Assembly (NCBI GenBank): GCA_045647885.1
Contig: JAZRMX010000044.1
Location: 1 to 64,000 of the forward strand
Direction: 5' to 3'
From: HGM04593 sp045647885
GTDB taxonomy: Bacteria; Bacteroidota; Bacteroidia; Bacteroidales; Bacteroidaceae
DNA: 64,000 nt
The notes under the pieces are model-generated. The model was given only the letters and a program-made list of their open reading frames with translations, was not told the origin of the DNA and ran no database searches. Made by a program: the position numbers and the translations under genes. Shown here piece by piece: positions 9,450 through 17,570 of this stretch. How positions within the stretch are numbered: the stretch's first letter is position 1; every line of letters begins with the position of its first letter.

Positions 9450-12122
9450 ATGAATAAGAAGAATTTATACTTATTGACTCTGCTCTTTGCCTTTATGGCA
9501 ATGGGCATAGTCGGCTGTTCCGACGATGACGCGGCACAGCAACAGTATGATGTGTATGGCTATGTGCAGTTCAAGCTATACAAGAGTGCATCTGCCCAGG
9601 GTGGTGCTGTGGCAACACGTGCAGCAGATCAATTGGAGTATTTGTCCGATGCCTATAAGATCAAGGTTCTTATGCAGAACGATGGTCAGACTGTGTCGCA
9701 CACCTTGCTCCTGAACTCTTATGACAAGGAGAATGCCGAGTATGGCTTGCGTAGCGACAAGCTGAAAATGCTTGCCGGAACCTATAGCGTTATAGGTTAT
9801 GAGCTGTATGACGAGCTTGACAACAAGTTGCTTGCTTCCGATGTGAATGGCGTTACATTTACCGTTGTGGGTGGTGGTCTGGCAGTCTGCAACCTCACGG
9901 CCAACGTGGCTCCCCGCGGAAGAGTATCATTCAAGATTGTAAAGGAGATTGCTCCCCTCACACGTGCTGCCGAAGATGAGGATAACTCTTTCCCCATGAG
10001 CAATATCCAGAGTGTGGATATTATTGTGCAGAATACCTTTACACTAGAGAAAACCACAATTGAGGCTGTGGTTGCAAAGTATAACGAGGATTTCAACGAC
10101 GATGGTCGCCCCGGTGACAACAGTGCAACCTCTTATCTCAAGTGCGATACCGTTGTATGGTTGCCCGCAGGTAACTACAAGGTGTACAGCTTTAGAGCGT
10201 ACTCGGACAAGAAGGCTTCTTCTTCTAAATACCTCGACGAGATATTTAACGTATCATCCAAGACTTTCGATGTTGTCGACAATGAATTGACCAAGGAAGT
10301 AGAGGTTCCCTTCAACCTCAAAGGAACCGAGGCTTATATAAAGGATTATATCGCTCTCAAGGAGATTTGGGAGGCAATGGATGGTCCCAACTGGAAATAT
10401 GCCGGTATTGTGGAAACTGTTGGCTGCAACTGGAACTTTAACAAGGATATAGACTTGTGGGGTGAGCAGCCCGGTGTACAGCTCTTCTCTGACGGCCGCG
10501 TAGCTACAATTTCGCTCGAGGGATTTGGTGCAAAGGGCGTGGTTCCTGCGGCTATCGGACAGATGACCGAGCTCAGCATATTGTATCTTGGCAGTCACTC
10601 CGAGCAGTTGGGTGGTCACATCTTCCCCAATATGACCGAGGAACAAAAGATGGCTGTACGTTACGATTATGAGGAGAGATACCTCAAGAAGGACTTTCGT
10701 TTGGCTCTTTCCGAGGAGTGGCAGAAGACTTTGGCTCTCGACGAACACGAGAAACCGTTGAAGGGCGTAGAGCTTAAGGCTATTATGTTCGGCGACCTCA
10801 CAAACCAGATTACCGGTATCTCTAAGGCTATTATGCGCTGTACAAAGTTGCAGCAGTTGTATATTGCGAACTCTCCTGTTACTAGCGAGAACTTCTTTAT
10901 CGATGATATCGATGAAAACCACTCTTTTGCTGCCGAGGAGAGCGAGTGGAGTTGGGAGAACTTTACCGACTTGACAGATATTGAGATTTATAACTGTCCC
11001 AATATGACTTCGTTGCCTATGGATATGTTGGGCAATATCCCCGAGTTGCAGATGTTGAACATCGCTTCTATGAGGGGTATTTCGGGCGAGCAGTTGCGCA
11101 ACGACTGGATTGCTATGATTAATGGTAAGAGCGGTGCTAAGATTCAGGGTATATATATGGGTTACAACAACCTTGTAGAGTTGCCCGAGCACGAGGATCT
11201 TGTAAAGATGGTAAAACTCGGCTTGCTCGACCTTACCACCAACAAGATAGAGGTTCTTCACCCCTTCGGTAAGAGTATTAACCTTGCAAAGGTATATCTC
11301 GACTATAACAAAATTGAGGAAATCCCCAGCATCGATGGTTATTTCTGTGGTTACAGCCAGCTCGAGAGCTTTACCGTAAGCCACAACGAGATTGTGGAAT
11401 TCCCCGACATCTTCAACGCAAAAGCAATTTATATATGTCCTTCCATCGACTTCTCTCACAACAAGATAAGTTCGTTCGAGAATGGCGATGACTTCCGTGG
11501 TGTGAATGTTGCACAGGTTAACTTGTCGGGAAACAGATTGGAGACTTTCCCCGGAATTTTGTTCGAGAAGGAATCACCGCTTACTTATCTTATCCTCTCG
11601 GGTAATGGTATGACAGAGATTCCCGAGGGCGCGCTTGTGGGCAAGAATTCGGCTATGCTCGAGGCTATTGACTTGAGCTACAACAAACTTACCGATCTTC
11701 CCGAAGACCTCTCTGCAGTAAACTTCCCTTATCTCACAGCAATCGATTTGAGCTACAACAGCTTCTCAGAGTTCCCTCTGGAGCCTTTGAGCATCTCTGG
11801 TCTTTCGCGTTACTTTATCCGCTACCAGAGCGACGAGGAGGGTAACCGTTGTCTGCGCAAGTGGCCTACAGGTATCTTCCAGCATCTTGGCTTGAGATAC
11901 TTGTTGATGGGTGGTAACGACTTGAGAAAGATTGAGGACGATACTATGAGAAACTGCAGTCTTTTCTACTTTGAGATTGCCGACAACCCCAATATTACAA
12001 TCAACGTTTCGGCTATCTGTGATTACATATATAGCCTTATGTATTATTATGCTATGCCTATGTTGGTGTACGACAAGACGCAGGATATCCGCGGGTGTGA
12101 TTATTTGGATTTGGAAAACTAA
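9450..12122 (+). CDS. Leucine-rich-repeat lipoprotein with DUF4458-like N-terminus
   Basis: The start is taken at ATG 9450 rather than a TTG seven codons earlier, because it opens a lipoprotein signal (Cys about residue 23, GCSDDD). The product is 890 residues. Residues about 30-170 resemble DUF4458 (VYGYVQFKLYK, then LAGTYSVIGYELYD). Residues about 300-880 contain irregular leucine-rich repeats such as LGLLDLTTNKIE, LESFTVSHNEI, AIDLSYNKLTDLP and AIDLSYNSFSEFP. LRR proteins of this kind are binding scaffolds; some in the order (BspA-like) bind host proteins. It is probably surface-exposed and may present or capture protein substrate for the operon's protease. No enzymatic motif is visible. 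Confidence 0.8.
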   Translation: MNKKNLYLLTLLFAFMAMGIVGCSDDDAAQQQYDVYGYVQFKLYKSASAQGGAVATRAADQLEYLSDAYKIKVLMQNDGQTVSHTLLLNSYDKENAEYGLRSDKLKMLAGTYSVIGYELYDELDNKLLASDVNGVTFTVVGGGLAVCNLTANVAPRGRVSFKIVKEIAPLTRAAEDEDNSFPMSNIQSVDIIVQNTFTLEKTTIEAVVAKYNEDFNDDGRPGDNSATSYLKCDTVVWLPAGNYKVYSFRAYSDKKASSSKYLDEIFNVSSKTFDVVDNELTKEVEVPFNLKGTEAYIKDYIALKEIWEAMDGPNWKYAGIVETVGCNWNFNKDIDLWGEQPGVQLFSDGRVATISLEGFGAKGVVPAAIGQMTELSILYLGSHSEQLGGHIFPNMTEEQKMAVRYDYEERYLKKDFRLALSEEWQKTLALDEHEKPLKGVELKAIMFGDLTNQITGISKAIMRCTKLQQLYIANSPVTSENFFIDDIDENHSFAAEESEWSWENFTDLTDIEIYNCPNMTSLPMDMLGNIPELQMLNIASMRGISGEQLRNDWIAMINGKSGAKIQGIYMGYNNLVELPEHEDLVKMVKLGLLDLTTNKIEVLHPFGKSINLAKVYLDYNKIEEIPSIDGYFCGYSQLESFTVSHNEIVEFPDIFNAKAIYICPSIDFSHNKISSFENGDDFRGVNVAQVNLSGNRLETFPGILFEKESPLTYLILSGNGMTEIPEGALVGKNSAMLEAIDLSYNKLTDLPEDLSAVNFPYLTAIDLSYNSFSEFPLEPLSISGLSRYFIRYQSDEEGNRCLRKWPTGIFQHLGLRYLLMGGNDLRKIEDDTMRNCSLFYFEIADNPNITINVSAICDYIYSLMYYYAMPMLVYDKTQDIRGCDYLDLEN

Positions 12123-12135
12123 ATACATTAAGATA

Positions 12136-13854
12136 ATGAAATATTTTTTGAAAATAGCTTTAAGTTTTGTTATCGGTATACTTGTGTTTGCTGCTTGTAG
12201 CGACAGTGACAATAATTCAGCGACTGTTGCTTTTTCGGTAAGCAAGGACAATATTACAATGGGAGCAGAGGGTGGCAAAGAGGCCTTTGTTGTGCAGACA
12301 ATGAACAAGTGGTCTGTGGTGTCTGCTCCCGACTGGGTGACTGTTTCTCCCGCCAATGGCTTTGGAACTGTAACCTGCGAGGTTAATGTGCAGTCATCGT
12401 CACAGAACGATTTGCGTAGTGGTAGCATCAAAGTGAGATCGGGCGCCGAGGAGCGTATGATTGCCATTGAGCAGACCGGTTTCAGCAAGGCTGTAACTCC
12501 CAAAAAGTCCGAGGTGGAGATTGAAAGCTTCGGAAAGGAGGGCGAGCGTTACTTCGATGTGGAGATTGTTACAAATATCGAGTTTAAAGAGGTTATAACC
12601 AGTCCCACCGGTGAGTCTGTAGACTGGTTGACAAGAAATACCGAAGATGATATAGAATTTGGTAATGGTGCCCGCCCCCGTACAATAAAATTGCGTTTCG
12701 ATTACAAGTTGAACGCACAGCCCGAGGAGCGAATCGCCGAAATTCATTTTGTTCCCGTAAACGAGGAGGATGAATTGAATGTTCCCAGTGTTATCACCGT
12801 TCGCCAGGAGGCTGCAGTGAAGATTGAGGACAATCGTGCCGGTGACTCAATTGCTGTAATCACCATCTACCACCTGCTTAATGGTATGACAGAGCTTTGG
12901 GATACCAGCGAGCGTATGGATAACTGGGAAGGTGTAACCCTTTGGGAGGCAACCGACAAGGATAAACCTTGTGACGAGGCTGTGGGCCGTGTACGTTCGG
13001 TAAGCTACTCTTTCTTTAAGACCGAGGCCTCTTTGCCCGAGCAGATCAAGCACTTGAAATATCTTGAGTCACTCTTTGTACTCTCTAACGTAAATACTAT
13101 GTTGAAGAGCATTGAGTTGGGGCCTGAAATCTGCGAGTTGAAATATTTGAAAGAGCTGCAGTTGTTCTCTTATGGTATTGTTTCATTGCCCGACGAGTTT
13201 GTGAAGCTTGGAGAGACTCTTGAGGTTCTCGACTTGAGCGCAAACAACCTGGAGGAAATTCCTGCTATGCTTACAAAGGAGAACTTTCCCAAACTTAAAT
13301 CGTTGTGCCTCACCGGTCAGCGCCGTTGGACTATGAGCGACCTCACTAAAAAGGAGGATTATGAAGATGGTATCGGTTTGAACATTCAGAGTACAAAGGA
13401 GGGTGATTGCTCTTTGCGTCGCCTTCTCTTGTGGGATACTTTGGAGGAGTTGCTTTTGCAGAACTGCTACATAGAGGGTGAGTTGCCCGATTTTGAGGTG
13501 GGCAAGGATGGTGTTGTGGCATATACTCAGGACGATGTCGATGCTTTCGGCGGCGACACAATCCAGTGGTTGGCCGACAATAATATGCCCAAGATTCTTC
13601 CCAATATGAAGAAGCTTGCAATCAACCTTAACTTCTTTACAGGAGAATTGCCACAATGGTTGCTTTATCACCCCCATTTGATTGCCTGGATACCCGAGTT
13701 ACTCATATTCAACCAGCAGGAGCAGGGACGTAACTCAAACGGCGACAAGGTTGGCTTTGATAATGTACCCACAAACTTCGAGTACTTCTACGAGGTATTT
13801 CCTCAAATGCGTGCCAAGTATGAAATGAAAGATGTTCTTGATGACGAAGAGTAA
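12136..13854 (+). CDS. BACON-domain leucine-rich-repeat lipoprotein
   Basis: The reading frame stays open far upstream into the previous gene, but the start at ATG 12136 gives a proper lipoprotein signal (FAACSDSD, Cys about residue 21) and a 572-residue protein. Residues about 30-115 form a BACON domain: KWSVVSAPDWVTVSP, then SGSIKVRSG, then IEQTGF. A second sheet region spans about 120-230. Leucine-rich repeats follow (LKELQLFSYGIVSLP, LEVLDLSANNLEEIP). It is a second LRR lipoprotein, 13 nt after the DUF4458 one, with a different N-terminal anchor domain, suggesting two distinct binding arms. Function is inferred from context only. Confidence 0.8.
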   Translation: MKYFLKIALSFVIGILVFAACSDSDNNSATVAFSVSKDNITMGAEGGKEAFVVQTMNKWSVVSAPDWVTVSPANGFGTVTCEVNVQSSSQNDLRSGSIKVRSGAEERMIAIEQTGFSKAVTPKKSEVEIESFGKEGERYFDVEIVTNIEFKEVITSPTGESVDWLTRNTEDDIEFGNGARPRTIKLRFDYKLNAQPEERIAEIHFVPVNEEDELNVPSVITVRQEAAVKIEDNRAGDSIAVITIYHLLNGMTELWDTSERMDNWEGVTLWEATDKDKPCDEAVGRVRSVSYSFFKTEASLPEQIKHLKYLESLFVLSNVNTMLKSIELGPEICELKYLKELQLFSYGIVSLPDEFVKLGETLEVLDLSANNLEEIPAMLTKENFPKLKSLCLTGQRRWTMSDLTKKEDYEDGIGLNIQSTKEGDCSLRRLLLWDTLEELLLQNCYIEGELPDFEVGKDGVVAYTQDDVDAFGGDTIQWLADNNMPKILPNMKKLAINLNFFTGELPQWLLYHPHLIAWIPELLIFNQQEQGRNSNGDKVGFDNVPTNFEYFYEVFPQMRAKYEMKDVLDDEE

Positions 13855-13882
13855 TCCACACTAAATATAGATTAGGAAAGGT

Positions 13883-15967
13883 ATGAAAAATAAATTTCAG
13901 TATATATTGCTTTTGGCGGTTCTGTTCGCGGCTTCTTGCTCGGACAGCGATGTTGCCAACAACGCGCCTGTTATTGATAATAAGAATATTGTAGAGGCTT
14001 ATGACAATTATGTGGATGGTGAGCTTCTTATAAAATTTGCCCCCGAGATGACCGAAATCCTTGACCAGGCATTGGTTACCCGTGCAGGCAATGGAATGAA
14101 GAGCCGTTCGGGCATTCCTTCTACCGACGAGGTTCTGGATATTCTCAAGGCCTATAAATTTGAGCGCGTATTCCCCGTTGACAAGAGAAACGAGGAGCGC
14201 ACACGCAAGGCGCAGTTGCATTTGTGGTACAAGGTCTCTTTCGACGAGAATGTAGATATGAAAGAGGCTGTGGAGCGCATCTCACAGCTCGGCGAGATTT
14301 CAAAGGTGCAGTGCAACAGAAAAATATACCGTTTGGATCCCCACCGTTCGGCAACTGTTGCAACAGATCTCGTGAATGCTGTTACACGCGCAAGCAACGG
14401 TTTGAAGTTCAACGACCCTGCACTTCCCTTGCAGTGGAGCTATATAAACAAAGGTATTCTCTATGATTACAATAGAACCGGTGACGTGACTGTTAATCTC
14501 GACCACGCAGAAAAGGTATTCGATGTAGTCGATACCGATAAAATCATCGCCGGTTGCGATGTTGGTTGCGAGGAGGCTTGGGAGAAATGTACCGGTGACC
14601 CCTCTATTATCGTAGCTGTTCTCGACGAGGGTGTTATGTTCGACCACGAGGACTTGAGAGACAATATGTGGGTGAACGAGAGCGAGACCTACGCCTCTGA
14701 GGAGGATGCCGACGGTAACGGTTACAAAGGCGACCGTTACGGCTATAACTTTGCTACTGACCGTCCCTATATCTCTGTGTCAGGTTCTTACGGCACCGGT
14801 CACGGTACTCACGTTGCCGGTACAATCGCTGCTGTGAACAACAACGGAAAGGGAGGTTGCGGTATTGCCGGTGGTGACGCTGCCGCGGGCAAGCCCGGTG
14901 TTAGAATTATGACCTGCCAGTTGTTCGACGACGAGTATCAGTCATCACTCGTGAACGAGGCAAGAGCTATGAAATATGCTGCCGACAACGGCGCTGTGGT
15001 AATGCAGTGCAGTTGGGGTTATCTCTCTTCCGAGGTGAACCCTGTGGACTATCCTCCCGGCCCCGCAACAGAAGAAGAGTGGGAACTTATGTACCCCTTG
15101 GAGAAAGAGGCGTTGGATTACTTTATTGTGAATGCTGGTTCGCCTAACGGTGTTATTGATGGTGGTATTGTCGTTTATGCTTCGGGTAACGAGTCGGCTG
15201 CTGCTGCATCTTTCCCCGGCGCCTATTCAAAATGTATCTCTGTAACAGCTACTGCTGCCGATTATACCCCTGCTTCATACACTAACTATGGTCCCGGTAA
15301 TGATATTGCGGCTCCCGGTGGCGACGGCGATTATTATGCCTCTCCTGGTTCGGCTTACGACAACGGCGGTATGATTTACTCTACTGTTGTTACAGAGGGT
15401 CGTGGTACATATGCTCTCTTTGAAGGAACCTCTATGGCTTGTCCTCACGTCTCGGGTGTCGTGGCATTGGGTCTCTCTTACGCAGCACAGTTGCGCCGTC
15501 ACTTCACACAGGAGGAGTTTGTGAACCTTGTGAAGGAGACTTCCGATAATGTCGATTCTTACTTCACCGGTACAAAGGTTTATTACCGCAACCACACAGT
15601 GGCTTCACAGCCTGTGTCGGTTAACTTGAGCAAGTATCGCGGTAAAATGGGTAAATTCATAAATGCTGCAGCATTGCTCAATGCAATTGAGGGTGCCGGA
15701 CACGATATGAAACTCCCCGACTTCTATGTTGCTCCTGCGAAGAAACAGACTATAGACCTTGCACGTTATTTCGTTGATGGCGAGAGCAAAGTTTACTCTT
15801 GCTCTGTAGCCGATGGAAATATTGCTGTGGCTTCAATCAATGGCACCAGCCTCACTGTTACAGGTGTTGCTGTGGGTGTCACCACAATAAAAGTTTTTGT
15901 TGACGGTGTTGAGCATACACTCTCAATCACAGTACGCAATAATGCCAATGGTAATGGTTGGATGTAA
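13883..15967 (+). CDS. Surface S8-family (subtilisin-like) serine protease, lipoprotein
   Basis: A 694-residue endopeptidase with an intact triad: Asp248 (in VLDEGVMFDHEDL), His307 (in GHGTHVAGTI), Ser517 (in GTSMACPHVSG). The oxyanion Asn436 is in ASGNESA. A lipoprotein signal (AASCSDSD, Cys about residue 19) predicts membrane anchoring. Residues about 35-140 look like an inhibitory propeptide (DGELLIKFAP). After the catalytic domain a small Ig-like tail (about 610-690) ends the protein. It is seventh in the SusCD operon, so it probably cuts extracellular proteins into peptides that the SusCD complex imports. The function as protease is well supported; the substrate is inferred. Confidence 0.93.
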   Translation: MKNKFQYILLLAVLFAASCSDSDVANNAPVIDNKNIVEAYDNYVDGELLIKFAPEMTEILDQALVTRAGNGMKSRSGIPSTDEVLDILKAYKFERVFPVDKRNEERTRKAQLHLWYKVSFDENVDMKEAVERISQLGEISKVQCNRKIYRLDPHRSATVATDLVNAVTRASNGLKFNDPALPLQWSYINKGILYDYNRTGDVTVNLDHAEKVFDVVDTDKIIAGCDVGCEEAWEKCTGDPSIIVAVLDEGVMFDHEDLRDNMWVNESETYASEEDADGNGYKGDRYGYNFATDRPYISVSGSYGTGHGTHVAGTIAAVNNNGKGGCGIAGGDAAAGKPGVRIMTCQLFDDEYQSSLVNEARAMKYAADNGAVVMQCSWGYLSSEVNPVDYPPGPATEEEWELMYPLEKEALDYFIVNAGSPNGVIDGGIVVYASGNESAAAASFPGAYSKCISVTATAADYTPASYTNYGPGNDIAAPGGDGDYYASPGSAYDNGGMIYSTVVTEGRGTYALFEGTSMACPHVSGVVALGLSYAAQLRRHFTQEEFVNLVKETSDNVDSYFTGTKVYYRNHTVASQPVSVNLSKYRGKMGKFINAAALLNAIEGAGHDMKLPDFYVAPAKKQTIDLARYFVDGESKVYSCSVADGNIAVASINGTSLTVTGVAVGVTTIKVFVDGVEHTLSITVRNNANGNGWM

Positions 15968-15979
15968 TGGTGTAAAGCA

Positions 15980-16777
15980 ATGAAAAAGGGCTGTCCGTTA
16001 TATTTTTATGCATTGCTGCTGCTTCTACTGCTTTCTTGCGGGGCTGGGGCACAGACTACTGCCAGACGTTTGCCTCAACGTGCGGCTGTGGACTCTCTTA
16101 TGAACCCTTCGTTGCACCGTGGTGCCGACAAGATATTCCTCTTCGAGAAGAAGACCATGAATATGGGTACTCTCCACGAGAGCGACACGGTGCGAGTGGT
16201 GGAGTTTGTATTCAGCAATGTAAGCGACACGGTTGTTACAATAACAGATGTTACTACACATTGCGGTTGCACAGCTGCCGAATTCGACAAGAAACCTATT
16301 GCTGCCGGCGAAAAATCGAAAATAGTGGTACGCTACAACCCCAAGGGTCGTGAAGGTACTGTAGATACCGGTGCTTTTGTGTACACCGATATTACCGGTC
16401 GCAGGCCTGTTGCAAAACTCACTCTGCGCGGTATTGTGGTTGACGATGACGAGTGGAGCCACCTGCCTTATGCTATGGGCAATTTAAAGCTTAAACGCAA
16501 GCAGGTTGTGTTCAAGAACGGGCGTGTCGCAGCGCGTATACCTTGTGCAAATGTGGGTGCAAAGCCTATGTCCCTGAGCTCCTCTTTTGTACCGGCATAT
16601 GCCACCTTTACCACTGAGCCGAAAGTGTTGCAGCCTGGCGATGAGGGTGATATTGTAATCTCAATAAACCCCGACAGCTTGCAGAAATATGCTCCCTCCA
16701 CAAACAGCTTCTCAATAATAGTTGAAGGTGTGGAAGGGGGAATATCTTCACGCACAATTAGAGCCATATTAGAATAA
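15980..16777 (+). CDS. DUF1573-domain exported protein
   Basis: A 265-residue exported protein (hydrophobic N-terminus followed by SCGAGAQT; it could be signal-peptide cleaved after AQ or lipidated at the Cys). Residues about 55-150 form a DUF1573 (ASH/MSP-like Ig) domain: FEKKTMNMGTL, then VFSNVSDTVVTITDV, then THCGCTAAEF. A second Ig-like region follows to the C-terminus. DUF1573 proteins are abundant in Bacteroidota and of unknown function. It lies 12 nt after the protease, inside the operon. Confidence 0.85.
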   Translation: MKKGCPLYFYALLLLLLLSCGAGAQTTARRLPQRAAVDSLMNPSLHRGADKIFLFEKKTMNMGTLHESDTVRVVEFVFSNVSDTVVTITDVTTHCGCTAAEFDKKPIAAGEKSKIVVRYNPKGREGTVDTGAFVYTDITGRRPVAKLTLRGIVVDDDEWSHLPYAMGNLKLKRKQVVFKNGRVAARIPCANVGAKPMSLSSSFVPAYATFTTEPKVLQPGDEGDIVISINPDSLQKYAPSTNSFSIIVEGVEGGISSRTIRAILE

Positions 16778-16797
16778 TAATGAATAAAATAACAGAT

Positions 16798-17289
16798 ATG
16801 AAAAACTTTTTTAAATTGATGTTGCTCGCTTTGTTGGTACTTCCTTTCCAGGCTTGTTCCAATGATGATGAAGCGTCTGTTTCTGTAGTTTTCGTTCCGG
16901 GTGTAGGCCTTGAAATACCTATGGAAATTACTCCCAATAACATTGCAGGAGTATGGGAACTTAAGAGCTGGAGTAATTCGGCCGAGCCTCCTGTCGTTTA
17001 TCTGGAGTTTATAAGAAAGGATAGAAAATACAGAATGTATCAGCATTTCGAGAGCATGTATCCCCGTCTTATTACCGGTACATACAAAATAGACGAGAAT
17101 AAACTTACCGGAAAATATGACTATATAAACGAGTACTGGAGCAACGAGTATACCATAGAACTGTATCAGAATGCTATGGTGTTGACTGTAAAGGACGATG
17201 CTGCCGACCGCCAGATATATGTGCGCGTTAGCGAGGTGCCTGCCGAAATAAAGGACAACGCCTTGTCGCCCATTGCTCCCGAAGAGTAA
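16798..17289 (+). CDS. Small lipocalin-like lipoprotein, last gene of the SusCD operon
   Basis: The start is placed at ATG 16798 (six codons inside the longest frame) because it directly opens a lipoprotein signal ending FQACSNDD. The product is 163 residues. The C-terminal 110 residues read as a lipocalin-like small barrel: IAGVWELKSW, then YLEFIRKDRKY, then ITGTYKIDENKLTGKYDY. Such domains are common in Bacteroidales lipoproteins and bind small ligands or simply act as modules. It is followed at once by a strong terminator (17308-17347), so it closes the operon. Confidence 0.7.
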   Translation: MKNFFKLMLLALLVLPFQACSNDDEASVSVVFVPGVGLEIPMEITPNNIAGVWELKSWSNSAEPPVVYLEFIRKDRKYRMYQHFESMYPRLITGTYKIDENKLTGKYDYINEYWSNEYTIELYQNAMVLTVKDDAADRQIYVRVSEVPAEIKDNALSPIAPEE

Positions 17290-17307
17290 TATTTAATATC
17301 TTTCTAT

Positions 17308-17347
17308 AACTACGAACAGCCCCTCCAAAGAAAGGCTGTTCGTAGTT
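17308..17347 (+). terminator. Strong hairpin terminator closing the SusCD/protease operon
   Basis: Arms 17308-17321 and 17334-17347 are a perfect 14-bp inverted repeat with a 12-nt loop, followed by GTTTTGTCT. It sits 18 nt after the last stop codon. Confidence 0.85.
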
Positions 17348-17437
17348 GTTTTGTCTGCCTGCGTGGCGGAAATGCGCCGAATTGCAAAAAAAATAAAAAA
17401 TAGGGCTTTTCTACACCTTTTTTTGAACAAAAAACCT

Positions 17438-17445
17438 TATATTTG
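17438..17445 (+). promoter_or_regulatory. -7 box of the rho promoter (TATATTTG)
   Basis: A perfect TAnnTTTG lies 125 nt before the rho ATG. A TTTG at 17422-17425 is too close (12 nt) to be a standard -33. The long leader could carry autoregulation, as is known for rho in other bacteria, but I see no specific structure. Confidence 0.5.
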
Positions 17446-17570
17446 CATTATAAAAGTGGAGCACGTGGTTTTTGTGACGTGTTTCTTTCATAAAAGAAGA
17501 ATCTTAAACCTTATTTCATATAATGGATTAGCCCTTTTCTCGTATGGGTTAAGTTTCATTCGTATAATTT

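Noticed and set aside
10254..11459. 401-codon open frame on the minus strand inside the LRR gene
   Set aside because: It is antisense to a well-supported lipoprotein gene, has no recognisable domain or start context, and such frames are expected from the codon bias of the real gene.
11971..12135. N-terminal extension of the BACON-LRR protein
   Set aside because: It overlaps the end of the previous gene; the ATG at 12136 opens a clean lipoprotein signal.
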